Source: Firmicutes bacterium HGW-Firmicutes-2 (GTDB lineage: Bacteria > Bacillota > Clostridia > Lachnospirales > Vallitaleaceae). From it: 64,000 nucleotides of DNA. The stretch is from assembly GCA_002841495.1 (NCBI GenBank), contig PGZV01000002.1, forward strand, positions 1,488 to 65,487, given 5' to 3'. The position numbers were made by a program, and so were the translations under genes. The notes below the pieces were generated by a model, which ran no database searches, was not told the origin of the DNA, and saw nothing but the letters and a program-made list of their open reading frames with translations. How positions within the stretch are numbered: the stretch's first letter is position 1; every line of letters starts with the position of its first letter. Of the stretch, positions 8,596-17,367 are shown in pieces.

Positions 8596-9993
8596 TCACG
8601 CCATCTTCATGTTCAGGTTCTGTTCTTGTTTTTGCTGTGCCATTTCTTTTTTGATTACTGTTTTAATTAATTCTAGAGATATCTTTTTGTATACTTCAAG
8701 TAGCTCTGACGTTTCTTTCCCTGATCCCTTTAACGCCTCCATATCATCGAACATCGATTTTATTTCCTCATATTTCGGATCCAATCTACCTCTATTCTGA
8801 TATGCTTTGAACCGGTCACTTATTTCTTCAATCAACTCGTTGAGCGTCATTGTAATTCCTCTTTTATAGCCTTCTGATTTACAAAGACATAAAAAAAGAG
8901 CTGATACCACTTTCATAGCTTCAGCTTGATGTTCAACTTCCGTAAGTGATTTTTGTAGTGCCGCTTTACATTTTTCGAACGTGATACTTTTCTCACTATA
9001 TTCATTGGCTATATTGAGGAGCTCCGAATATATCTGTTTTTTTAATACATGTTGTGGGTGCTCTTCTGCGGCAATTGGAAGTCGATTATAAACTGATTTC
9101 AAATCTTCATTCCAGTCCTTATATTTCGGCTGCATTATAGTACAATCAATTTCACGACCACCCAGTTGATCCACTATTTTTTCAGACGCTTCGATACCTG
9201 CTGGATCATGATCAAGGCAAAGGGCAACCCGGTTCAAGTGTGTATGATTCTCCAGTGTTTTAATGATTGCTTGTTCTGACAATCCACACAAAGCAACATA
9301 ACTGTGTTTCTTCCAATCGGCATTTTTGTGAAGGGTTATGAATGACATTAGATCTATTGGCGCTTCGAAGACATAGAGCCGATCGCTTGTACCAATGTAA
9401 TGAAAACTATAACCAGGATTGCTGCTGTCGATGTTACCCTTGAAACTCTTTCCTTCGGTATAGATTCCTCTTTTATGAGCATGTCTGGGTATGCCATTCT
9501 CATCGTAACCAACAAAAATGGCATTGTGATATTCCTTCGTCCTGTCTGCTGATTGTTCTTTACTTTCATAAATCAATTTCTCTTTAGCAAAGAAACTTAC
9601 CACTTCCTGATCAATTAGCCTGTGCTTGATTAGGTATGCAAATACACGGCGCATGTCATTATTCTTTGATGGTAATTCAAAAGGTCTTTTCCTCTCTACT
9701 TTTTCAGTAGTACCTACATAAGTTATCCCTTGTTCACCACCAAGCAGCATTGTGACTGCTTCCGGGAAAGATAGACCATAGACGGTTTGCACAAAATCAA
9801 TAGCAAGACCACCTTCTTTCGTTGCATGATCAAACCATTCGTTTCCTCTAACTGTAATGCTGTGATTGCTTTTCAGTCTTTTTTCTCTTCCTGATGGCAA
9901 CAGGGTTTCTCCTTGTCTTCTTAGAAATTCAACAAGATCGATACCGTTAGCTCGTTGCTTCTGTTCTTCTGTAAAATGAATATAGGTTCCCAC
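8596..9993 (-). CDS. DUF3991/Toprim-domain primase-like protein
   Basis: 465 residues from GTG 9993 (AGGAGG upstream). Residues ~1-90 resemble the DUF3991-type zinc-free primase N-domain (EFLRRQGETLLPSG, NEWFDHATKEGGLAIDFV). Residues ~200-300 are Toprim-like, with the acidic motifs VFEAPIDLMS and LCLDHDPAG. A helical tail follows. Such proteins are thought to help make primers or process transferred DNA on conjugative elements; the reaction is not shown. The family is represented again at 50420-51382, which lacks most of the C-terminal tail. Confidence 0.8.
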   Translation of the reverse strand: MGTYIHFTEEQKQRANGIDLVEFLRRQGETLLPSGREKRLKSNHSITVRGNEWFDHATKEGGLAIDFVQTVYGLSFPEAVTMLLGGEQGITYVGTTEKVERKRPFELPSKNNDMRRVFAYLIKHRLIDQEVVSFFAKEKLIYESKEQSADRTKEYHNAIFVGYDENGIPRHAHKRGIYTEGKSFKGNIDSSNPGYSFHYIGTSDRLYVFEAPIDLMSFITLHKNADWKKHSYVALCGLSEQAIIKTLENHTHLNRVALCLDHDPAGIEASEKIVDQLGGREIDCTIMQPKYKDWNEDLKSVYNRLPIAAEEHPQHVLKKQIYSELLNIANEYSEKSITFEKCKAALQKSLTEVEHQAEAMKVVSALFLCLCKSEGYKRGITMTLNELIEEISDRFKAYQNRGRLDPKYEEIKSMFDDMEALKGSGKETSELLEVYKKISLELIKTVIKKEMAQQKQEQNLNMKMA

Positions 9994-10003
9994 GGCGCAC
10001 CTC

Positions 10004-10135
10004 CTATTGTTTTCTGCTGCCGATACGATGAAACGCCGTCCTTTTTATTGGGCGACGTTTTGTGAGTTGGTTGATATTTGACTTTGATGGTTCTTTGGTT
10101 TTTGTGAATGCTTTGTAGTATACATTTTTCTTCAT
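10004..10135 (-). CDS. Small basic hypothetical protein (43 aa)
   Basis: ATG 10135 follows CAGGAGAATCAG, a good ribosome site, and the frame ends at TAG 10004, inside the ribosome site region of the next gene. The protein begins MKKNVYYKAFTK and is rich in Lys and Arg (pI clearly basic). The tight packing before the Toprim gene supports real translation. No family recognised. Confidence 0.55.
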   Translation of the reverse strand: MKKNVYYKAFTKTKEPSKSNINQLTKRRPIKRTAFHRIGSRKQ

Positions 10136-10171
10136 CTGATTCTCCTGTTCATAGTGCTGATTCTTGACAAC

Positions 10172-10201
10172 AAAAAAACAGCCTCTCGTAAAGAAAGACT
10201 G
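10172..10201 (-). terminator. Rho-independent terminator after the 104-aa gene
   Basis: On the minus strand CAGTCTTTC pairs with GAGAGGCTG (two G-U pairs) around a TTTAC loop, followed by seven T. It ends the unit carrying 10222-10536. Confidence 0.7.
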
Positions 10202-10221
10202 TCACTTGTTCCTGTTGATAT

Positions 10222-10536
10222 TCACTTTAAATATTTATATCGTTCTTTGATTATCCTTTTTGCTGTTTCAACCGCGAGAGGATTCTGTTTTGCTATTCTA
10301 GATGACTCAGAAATTTTCTTCAGAGCTTCCATTCCACGCTGATTATCAATAATTCTAATCAGTGATGAAACTCTGGTGCTTGTACCTGATCGCTTTGAAT
10401 CAGTTCCATCTTTAAAAATGAGATCAATCAAATCATCTTTACTGCCTTTCCAATCTGCCACTGTTTCAAAATACATTGCTACAAACCATCCGCCTGCTGC
10501 TGTAAAAGCATCATCAAATTGTTTATCTGAAATCAT
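10222..10536 (-). CDS. Hypothetical protein (104 aa)
   Basis: ATG 10536 follows GGGGGAGAG. Predicted soluble and mostly helical, with a Lys/Arg-rich C-terminus (AKRIIKERYKYLK). It stands between the relaxase and a terminator. No family recognised; a relaxosome or regulatory accessory role is only suggested by position. Confidence 0.65.
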   Translation of the reverse strand: MISDKQFDDAFTAAGGWFVAMYFETVADWKGSKDDLIDLIFKDGTDSKRSGTSTRVSSLIRIIDNQRGMEALKKISESSRIAKQNPLAVETAKRIIKERYKYLK

Positions 10537-10647
10537 ATGTTCTCTCCCCCTAGAAGCAGCCAGCTCATGCTAATTGATTTTACTTGACGTAACTATTTTA
10601 CCACAAAATGTTAACCTGCTACACCAGAATATATTTTCTCGCCTTTG

Positions 10648-13203
10648 CTACAGACATTGGTTTACCTCTTGTTTAAAACCAAGCGCTCTTTTCTTCTCTC
10701 TCATTTTCCTCAGCAGCTTGCTGTCGATCTTCACCACTCCCTCTTGCCTGTTCGAAATCATGTTATCTTCAAAAATCTTACTCATGTGATTCATCATTCG
10801 TGAAAAGCAGAACACTACCGAAGGATCTCGGTACCGATTAATATTTTCAAGAAAAGCTCTTGCATACTCATTACCTTGTTCCGCCGACAGTGTGAGCCAC
10901 TTAATTGCCATCTCTTTAGCCTTCGGAACTTCCTTGCCTAACAAATAAATTTTGCCTAAAGCAAATTGCGCATATTGGTTACCCTCCTCTGCCGAAATAT
11001 TGAGATATGACAAAGCGAGACGAATATCTTTTGTCACAGCTCTTCCTTCAAGATATAGCTTTCCCAAAGTGTATGCGGCTACTTCTTTCATTTTAACCAA
11101 ATCTTTATCCTCAATGACAATCAATGACTTCAAATATTCAGCAGCTTCCAGCAGCTCATCTTTATCCGGATGTTCCTCTTTCAATATCAATTTCGCCAGG
11201 GCAAATTTTGCGAACACATTTCCAAGACTTTCTGACTTCTTAAAATACTCTTTTGCACGAATAGAAATCTTTTCAACTCCAATTCCATTTTGTAGCATCC
11301 AACCCAATCGATATTGAATCTTATCATCTGGATTTATTCTTTCAAGTATCTCAAAACCTTCAAATGCTCTTTTGAAATGTTCCGATGATTTTGAGTCATT
11401 TATTTCTGTACCTATACCATCCCGATACATCTTTGCTAATTCAAAATCTGCATATGGAAAGTTCTGTTGTGCTGCCTTTTGGTATAGTCCGAGTGCTTTA
11501 TGATAATCCTTCTCTACACCTTGACCTTGATAATATAAAGCACCCAATGAATACTGCGCATACTTATAATTTTGATCCGCCGACAGCATAAACCAACCAG
11601 CAGCCATTTCATGATTTTGCGCTACTCCAAGTCCAGCGGCCAACATCTTTCCAATCCGATATTCGGTATATTTCCAAGCATTCTTTTCTTCGACTTCATT
11701 AAATCCGATAAAAGCTTTTCGAAAATATTCATTTGCTATCTCCGAATCTTTTTGAACACCTAAACCACTGAAAAAAATACGTCCCAAATCATAGATGGCA
11801 AGTACATTTCCATTTTGAGCTTCAATCCCAAGGATACTTCTGGCAGTTTCGAAGTTCTGTATTATTGATTCAGTTCCAACCAAATAATCACGAGCCCTTT
11901 TATAATCATCGGTCCAGTCAACATAAAATGCCTGTGATTCATTTTCTCTTGTTTCATCTGCTACATTTTCCATTTCAATATCATTATCGGTACCATCTAC
12001 CATGATCGTCGCGTTCAAGTGCTCATCATCAAATAATCTGACAACATTGTTTTCACCCTCTTCACCAAAGTCATAGTCTATCGCATTGAATTTATCAGCT
12101 TCAGAGATGATCATATTCTTGATAGGTTTAAACTCCTTCTGCTGTGAGAGCGGAAGTCTTTCAGGCAGTTCATCCAGATAACTATAAAGCACTTCTTCCC
12201 GCATTTCATACCATAAATCGTAGGCTTTCCCAATCTGCTCGGCCTTTGACATCTCATCGACGATTTCATCTACTACCGATTTCAGGCTTGACTTCAAATA
12301 ACCATACACTTTTTTGCCTGCTGTTTGCTTCAGTTCATCCGATAAGTACAAAAAAAGTTCTTCAAGTTTTGGATTCTCTATGACGCCGTTTTTCATTTCA
12401 CGAATGAGCTTCAATATTGCTTCTTGGCTCTCTTTTTTAAGTACATCTCTCCTGTTACTCTGTTCAGCATAAATCATCGGCATTTCATGCTTAAATATGT
12501 TCTTCACTAGCCCAGACTTCATTTTTTCGATTCCCTTTTTTGTTAGAAATCCTTCAGCCGGATTCGTGGAGTAACAAACCATATGAACATGAGGATGATG
12601 ACTTTCATTATGAAAGGCTGCATACCACCTGAAATTCTGAATCGGTATTTTCATTGCTTCAGCAATCTCTGGTGCAGAGTACGAAAGCATGTTGTGCCAA
12701 AAATCCGCATTATCAAATCCAGTTTGAATAGCATCTTCTCTACGAAGGGATATGATTGGTATCCAGATATTCCCCAGATGATTGGCCACTTCATCAACGA
12801 TCCGGCTCAATACAATTTCATCATCTCCAGCGGTAAACAATCCGTGTGCACCTCTTCGTTCTACTCTTGGTCGATTCGCAATGTAATCAACGTAATTTTC
12901 TCGCTGACCTATCTCATCCATATTTTGTTCAAGTGCCATAGTTATAAACTCTGACGCATTTTCTACAGACTTATCTTCCATGTAATCTTCATACTCAAAC
13001 AATTGTTTGCTTTCAGGAAATTCTGTTATTATCTGCTGGATCAAATCTTCTTGCTTCAATGTAGACGGCATTTTAGTTTTTGGTTTGGGAAGTTTCTCAA
13101 CGCCACTTCGCGTTGCCATGTAGGTCACGAGATTGGAACGATGCGATACCGCCTTTTTAGTATTCCCTTTTAGATACGGACACTTCAATACAATCCTTGG
13201 CAT
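10648..13203 (-). CDS. MobP-type relaxase with C-terminal Sel1 repeats
   Basis: 851 residues. The first ~300 are a relaxase: VTYMATRSGVEKL near the N-terminus and the metal-binding histidine motif ESHHPHVHM near residue 205, as in MobP3-like nickases that cut oriT and bind the 5' end. From about residue 455 to 805 there are eight or so Sel1-type repeats, each with an A..LG..Y..G.GV..D core, for example YSLGALYYQGQGVEKD. Sel1 repeats bind partner proteins. The relaxase lies 21 nt after the MobC-like gene and close to the oriT candidate. The start at ATG 13203 has only a weak GGTGGTG site. Confidence 0.88.
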   Translation of the reverse strand: MPRIVLKCPYLKGNTKKAVSHRSNLVTYMATRSGVEKLPKPKTKMPSTLKQEDLIQQIITEFPESKQLFEYEDYMEDKSVENASEFITMALEQNMDEIGQRENYVDYIANRPRVERRGAHGLFTAGDDEIVLSRIVDEVANHLGNIWIPIISLRREDAIQTGFDNADFWHNMLSYSAPEIAEAMKIPIQNFRWYAAFHNESHHPHVHMVCYSTNPAEGFLTKKGIEKMKSGLVKNIFKHEMPMIYAEQSNRRDVLKKESQEAILKLIREMKNGVIENPKLEELFLYLSDELKQTAGKKVYGYLKSSLKSVVDEIVDEMSKAEQIGKAYDLWYEMREEVLYSYLDELPERLPLSQQKEFKPIKNMIISEADKFNAIDYDFGEEGENNVVRLFDDEHLNATIMVDGTDNDIEMENVADETRENESQAFYVDWTDDYKRARDYLVGTESIIQNFETARSILGIEAQNGNVLAIYDLGRIFFSGLGVQKDSEIANEYFRKAFIGFNEVEEKNAWKYTEYRIGKMLAAGLGVAQNHEMAAGWFMLSADQNYKYAQYSLGALYYQGQGVEKDYHKALGLYQKAAQQNFPYADFELAKMYRDGIGTEINDSKSSEHFKRAFEGFEILERINPDDKIQYRLGWMLQNGIGVEKISIRAKEYFKKSESLGNVFAKFALAKLILKEEHPDKDELLEAAEYLKSLIVIEDKDLVKMKEVAAYTLGKLYLEGRAVTKDIRLALSYLNISAEEGNQYAQFALGKIYLLGKEVPKAKEMAIKWLTLSAEQGNEYARAFLENINRYRDPSVVFCFSRMMNHMSKIFEDNMISNRQEGVVKIDSKLLRKMREKKRALGFKQEVNQCL

Positions 13204-13224
13204 ACGTCACCACCCACTTTCCTT

Positions 13225-13644
13225 TTATTCAATACCTCGCTGAAATTGAACAGCTTCTTCCATATTGATCCGTCCTTTTGTCTTTTTCACTTCATTGACA
13301 CATCGTCCTCGTAGTTTTCTCAAATCCTCATCACTGATTTCAAGACCCGCAGCCAAGATATTCATCATCATCGACATCTCTACGGATAATCGAAATAGAT
13401 TTCCGGAATGTCTGTTTTCAGTTTCACGTAGCAGCCCTTGGATTACAGTGACAATAACTTTTGATAAATATTCTGTCGACTCTTCATTGTTGAGATAGCT
13501 CATATAAAACTGCAGTGCCTTTTCAATAAACTCACTCCGGCTTTTTGCATTGTCTTTTTCCAATAAAGAATCCATTCGCTCTATTGTATCTGGATACAAC
13601 CAGACTGCCGTTCTGGTCTTTGCTGCGCTTTGTAATTGGCTCAC
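13225..13644 (-). CDS. mobC: MobC-like ribbon-helix-helix relaxosome protein
   Basis: 139 residues from GTG 13644, with GGAGGTGA upstream. The N-terminus (TAVWLYPDTIERMDSLLEKDNAKSRSEFIEKAL region) has the beta strand plus two helices of a ribbon-helix-helix DNA-binding domain. Directly between the oriT-like repeats and the relaxase gene, it is the likely oriT-binding accessory factor. Confidence 0.8.
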   Translation of the reverse strand: MSQLQSAAKTRTAVWLYPDTIERMDSLLEKDNAKSRSEFIEKALQFYMSYLNNEESTEYLSKVIVTVIQGLLRETENRHSGNLFRLSVEMSMMMNILAAGLEISDEDLRKLRGRCVNEVKKTKGRINMEEAVQFQRGIE

Positions 13645-13679
13645 CTATTTCACCTCCAAATCTATGAAATCAACTGCTT

Positions 13680-13845
13680 GACCACCCTTCTGACCACCTG
13701 ATATTCTTTGACTTTTGGGCATTTATTTCATCATCGACCACCTTTTTGTCCCATTTGCGCGATTCTGACCACCTACCTCAGATTTCAAAGCGCTCGGCAC
13801 TGCCGGGCGAAGTGGTCGAGAGGTGGCGCTATGCGACCACCTCTC
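13680..13845. other. oriT: Candidate origin of transfer (oriT) with iterated GACCACC repeats
   Basis: In the 385-bp gene-free gap upstream of mobC, GACCACC occurs five times in one orientation (starts 13680, 13692, 13736, 13767, 13835) and once inverted in GTGGTC (13813). The last copies form overlapping dyads: GAGAGGTGG (13818-13826) with CCACCTCTC (13837-13845), and GTGGTCG with CGACCAC. A small dyad CGGCACTGCCG is near 13795. Iterons plus hairpin next to mobC and relaxase are the usual oriT layout. The nick site is not assigned; 13846-14029 shows nothing further. Confidence 0.65.
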
Positions 13846-14029
13846 TTTATCCTGCACCAGAATAATTAGAACCATCGTGCTCTTTTGACGGCATATTTCA
13901 TCTATTCTCAGGATTTTGATTATCGCCAAATTGGCTCAATTTTTGCCCAAACGGCCGGCAAGGGTATTGTTATGCCACTCTTGCTCAAACAATCGCACAA
14001 AAGGGCAAATAACGCTTCACGCTGCCAGA

Positions 14030-14293
14030 TTACTCTTGACCTGTTTGCCCTGAACTGTAACTTCTTGATTCAGCCGGTGTTTTTGCCGCTTTTTTCGGTT
14101 GTGACGGTTTTGCTTCTTCCTCAACCCGCTCATCGATATACTCCCTGACATTTGCCGGGACGTATTTCTCATAGAGCTTCTGAAGCTGGTCCACCATTTC
14201 TTGATCCAGATCAGCTTCCTTTTTTTCCATGTACTTTTTAATGGCCCTGAGCTTTTCAGACTCAAGACTGATGGTGATATTATCTTTCTTCAT
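14030..14293 (-). CDS. DUF6103-like small protein
   Basis: 87 residues, ATG 14293 with GGAGG upstream. Highly charged, helical, with YMEKKEADLDQEMVDQLQKL and YEKYVPANVREYIDER. It is a paralogue of the next gene upstream (14351-14752), which shares the Y-EKYVPA..R-Y core. Such proteins sit near the mobilisation region of clostridial elements; function unknown. Confidence 0.7.
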   Translation of the reverse strand: MKKDNITISLESEKLRAIKKYMEKKEADLDQEMVDQLQKLYEKYVPANVREYIDERVEEEAKPSQPKKAAKTPAESRSYSSGQTGQE

Positions 14294-14350
14294 GATCCTA
14301 TTCCTCCATTTTTTCGTTTTGGTGTGCTGTTAAATCTGCGATGATAACTG

Positions 14351-14752
14351 CTACATCGATAGACTCATGCCACCTGATTCTTGCTCTGTCTGTTCCTGTG
14401 ATTCAGTAGCAGTTTCGACCTGATCCGATTGGACCGGTTCTGTGACTTCCACATTTTCTTCCCTGCTGTTACGTCTTCTTCCCCTAGTAGATGGTGCCGG
14501 TTGAGGGGCAATTTCTTGCTGAGTTGGCTCCGGTTCCAAGGTGACTTCCGCTTGAATTTCTGTTTCTGAATCGTTGCGGTCCAGGTATCTTCTGGTGGCT
14601 GCTGGCACATATTTTTCGTAAACACTCTTGATATGAGACTGCAATTCTTTTTCAACAGTTGTATCCTTTTCGTCCATATAGAACTTCATAGCCTCCAGTT
14701 TTTCCTTGGAAAAGCTCAGTTGAATGGTTGCTTTTTCTGATCTTACGCTCAT
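14351..14752 (-). CDS. DUF6103-like protein with acidic low-complexity tail
   Basis: 133 residues, ATG 14752 with GGAGG. Residues 1-60 match the paralogue at 14030-14293 (MKFYMDEKDTTVEKEL, VYEKYVPAATRRYLD). Residues 65-133 are a Glu/Gln/Pro-rich disordered tail with a basic RGRRRNSRE patch. Duplication followed by tail divergence is likely. Confidence 0.7.
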   Translation of the reverse strand: MSVRSEKATIQLSFSKEKLEAMKFYMDEKDTTVEKELQSHIKSVYEKYVPAATRRYLDRNDSETEIQAEVTLEPEPTQQEIAPQPAPSTRGRRRNSREENVEVTEPVQSDQVETATESQEQTEQESGGMSLSM

Positions 14753-14764
14753 TGATTTGTCCTC

Positions 14765-15142
14765 CTAAAATCTGAAATTGATGAAGGTCATTCGGGGTTG
14801 GGCTTCCGGTTCATCGCCGGTAAACTCAGGCGCATCTTTAAAGTCAGCCATGTACTTATCCAACTGATCATTGGTCAAAGAGACGAATTCCCCTTCATCA
14901 CTGTCACCACAAATAAAAAAAGGACCGGCGATAATATCATTTCCAATCCTTCTGTTCAGCTCCATCCCATTCAGTTTTCCTTCTTCATTGACCACTGCAA
15001 TGCAGCCATCTCTGAGATACACACATTCGAACAAGCCTTCGACCTCTTTCTGAATGCCTTCAAGATCGTTGACCATTTCCTTTTCATATGGCATCTTTCC
15101 CTGTTCAATTTTCAACACTCTAATCGTATTATCATTCTTCAT
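14765..15142 (-). CDS. DUF3846-like protein
   Basis: 125 residues, ATG 15142 after AAAGGAGG. It opens with IRVLKIEQGKMPYEKEM and continues with VYLRDGCIAVVNEEGKLNGMELNRRI and IIAGPFFICG, the pattern of DUF3846 proteins of mobile elements, which often sit near antirestriction or transfer genes. No catalytic residues evident. Confidence 0.65.
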   Translation of the reverse strand: MKNDNTIRVLKIEQGKMPYEKEMVNDLEGIQKEVEGLFECVYLRDGCIAVVNEEGKLNGMELNRRIGNDIIAGPFFICGDSDEGEFVSLTNDQLDKYMADFKDAPEFTGDEPEAQPRMTFINFRF

Positions 15143-15157
15143 TTCTGTTTTCCTCCT

Positions 15158-15730
15158 TTACATTCCAAGATCTTTCAGTTCCGATGGATTCAGGTTTTTG
15201 CAATAATCCAGATACAATGTCATATCAAGACACTCATCATCAAGATTAAATTCTGCCATTTCTTCTCTGCTTTGAAGCTCTCTTAACAGCAGTGTACCAA
15301 TGCCATTGTTAGCTGATACATTAATCCCATACTGCTCGGCAATCTCATCAAAATACACAATCCAGCTTCCATTGGAAGTATTCTCTGCTGCTTCCTGAAG
15401 GATTTTGTCAGCCAGTTGAGTGATTTCCTGATCAATAAAGGCTTTGATATTTGGCATAAAACTGACATATCTGGCGTAATCATAGCCACTGCTGTCAATC
15501 AGAATACCATCACCACTTTCCTCATTCAACGCAAGGATGCAGTGTGTCAGGCCATAGGGGTCTGTAAACATATCCACCTTTTTATCAGCAATAAAGGACC
15601 GATCCACCAGTAAATGATGAGAGAACTCGCTGTACTCAAAATGATTCATCAGCTGAATCGCTTCGATGATACAGGGCTGGGGTTCCATTTTAATGATCTT
15701 CCTTTGAAACATTCCGTTTGTTTTTAGCAT
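15158..15730 (-). CDS. Hypothetical element protein (190 aa)
   Basis: ATG 15730 follows GAAAGGAAG. Acidic soluble protein with no membrane segment or recognised motif; it contains SFIADKKVDMFTDPYG and SGYDYARYVSF. It lies 15 nt before the DUF3846-like gene in a compact operon. Conserved-element hypothetical at best. Confidence 0.6.
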   Translation of the reverse strand: MLKTNGMFQRKIIKMEPQPCIIEAIQLMNHFEYSEFSHHLLVDRSFIADKKVDMFTDPYGLTHCILALNEESGDGILIDSSGYDYARYVSFMPNIKAFIDQEITQLADKILQEAAENTSNGSWIVYFDEIAEQYGINVSANNGIGTLLLRELQSREEMAEFNLDDECLDMTLYLDYCKNLNPSELKDLGM

Positions 15731-15745
15731 AGTTGCTCTTCCTTT

Positions 15746-16846
15746 CTATGGCTCGATATGTGGTCTGCCATATAAAACCTGCTTGTTTGTATGATAAATG
15801 TTCCGGTAAACAACCACGCCCTTGGTACTGGAAGCATCGATGACCATATCATCCCCGGCATAAATACCGACATGGGTGATATTCATGAACCGTCCATTGG
15901 GTTCGTAACTCCAGAAGACAAGGTCACCGGGAACCAAGTCTTCTCTTGTAATCGTTAATCCATTGTTGTAACAATACCTCGCCTGCTCAGCAGCGGTTCC
16001 CGGTATTGTGATGCCAATTTGTCCATAGCACCACATGGTCAGATAACTGCAATCCACGTAATCCCCTTGACCTCTTAAGGCTTGTGAGTATGGATCCCCA
16101 AGTCTTGTCATTGCTTGAAGTACAATCTCACTTCCCAGTTCACCTTCGGGCAAACTATGATATAGATTGGCCAATTCCTCTGCTGTAGGTGTATAGATCC
16201 AGTTATCCCATCCGTTTGACCCGTCAGCTTCTAGAGGAGCTGTTGTCCCATAGGCAATGCGATAATAGACATCTGTTGCATTGGCCATATCGGAATACGA
16301 TGCGGTCGTTCCTGTCGCGTTGCCGATGTTTTGATAAATAACAGATAGATCTGAGATGGGAACAGCCACCGTATAAGTACTTTCAGATGTTGTTCCATCT
16401 CCGTTATCAATAAGTTCTGTCCGTTCTTCATAAGTTACAAAGCAATCGACAAATTGCTGGGCTGCATAGCTTGCCGGATCAGCCTCGCCGAAATACTGAG
16501 AATAGAAAATTGACTTCACTTTTACAGAATCGAGGCTGTGACCGTTTTCCATCGCCCCATTCGTACTTTGAATATAGCCATCCAAAGTTGAGAAACAGCT
16601 TCTCATTGTTTCAATGTGCGTCCGATATTCAACCGGGTAACTTGCGTCAATAGAGCTGCTGCCAAAGCATAACTCCAGAACAGAAGCATTACTAGTCGCT
16701 GCACCAGAGAGCATGCCACACACAATAGCGATGATTACAATAATAGGTGACAGCACTGCCGCCATGATCCATCCGACGCCTTTTCGGATGCGGTTGTCAC
16801 TGAGTGCGACTGCAACTGCTTTTGCTATTAATGCAGGATTAGCCAT
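15746..16846 (-). CDS. Membrane-anchored NlpC/P60 peptidoglycan hydrolase (VirB1-like)
   Basis: 366 residues. A hydrophobic segment near 25-48 anchors or exports it. The NlpC/P60 domain occupies ~235-366, with the catalytic Cys266 in DYVDCSYLTMWCYG and His325 in NITHVGIYAGDD. In Gram-positive conjugation such enzymes open the cell wall for the channel. It is in the same operon as VirB4 and the amidoligase, 7 nt after the GGCT-like gene. Confidence 0.85.
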   Translation of the reverse strand: MANPALIAKAVAVALSDNRIRKGVGWIMAAVLSPIIVIIAIVCGMLSGAATSNASVLELCFGSSSIDASYPVEYRTHIETMRSCFSTLDGYIQSTNGAMENGHSLDSVKVKSIFYSQYFGEADPASYAAQQFVDCFVTYEERTELIDNGDGTTSESTYTVAVPISDLSVIYQNIGNATGTTASYSDMANATDVYYRIAYGTTAPLEADGSNGWDNWIYTPTAEELANLYHSLPEGELGSEIVLQAMTRLGDPYSQALRGQGDYVDCSYLTMWCYGQIGITIPGTAAEQARYCYNNGLTITREDLVPGDLVFWSYEPNGRFMNITHVGIYAGDDMVIDASSTKGVVVYRNIYHTNKQVLYGRPHIEP

Positions 16847-16853
16847 AGCGCAA

Positions 16854-17357
16854 TCACCACCATTTCATGCCGAACAGCGTATCTTGTTCGAAGATTTCAT
16901 GTTGCTCTGTTTCCATCAGTTCCTTGGTTCTATCAAGAGCTTTCTCTAAAACAGCAACATCAAAGCCTGCGGTTTCATAACCGTCTTCGATGGTTTTAAG
17001 ATAATACTCTGACGGAACACCAATCTGCAGTCCGTCCGTCATGACATACACAAAAGCAGAAATCTTATGATCAGCTACTTCAAGACTCATCTCTTCTTTT
17101 CCATAAAATCTTGGATAGCCTTCATATTTGTCTAGCGCCAGCTCATCCGCTGGCTTTACGGACCAGATTAGAACAGGCACCTTGCTTCCTTCACAAGGTT
17201 CAATAGTTGCATAAGCTCCGGTTTTTGACCCTCTGAATAGAAGCTCATATCCTTCAATTTCCGATGTTCCAACAACCGTTGCCGTCGGACATCGTTGTTT
17301 CATCTGCGGCAGATTCAGGTTACTGCCATAGGCAATATAATATTTTTCTTTCTGCAT
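16854..17357 (-). CDS. Gamma-glutamylcyclotransferase/AIG2-like protein
   Basis: 167 residues. ATG 17357 is set by AGGGAGGTCAAC just upstream; the open frame extends 79 codons further but those overlap the amidoligase in another frame. YYIAYGSNLN is the substrate-binding YGSN motif and DKYEGYPRFYGKE carries the expected catalytic glutamate. The family cleaves gamma-glutamyl or related isopeptide-like amide bonds. It sits 10 nt after an amidoligase, a pairing that suggests making and breaking the same bond type. Confidence 0.8.
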   Translation of the reverse strand: MQKEKYYIAYGSNLNLPQMKQRCPTATVVGTSEIEGYELLFRGSKTGAYATIEPCEGSKVPVLIWSVKPADELALDKYEGYPRFYGKEEMSLEVADHKISAFVYVMTDGLQIGVPSEYYLKTIEDGYETAGFDVAVLEKALDRTKELMETEQHEIFEQDTLFGMKWW

Positions 17358-17367
17358 GTTGACCTCC

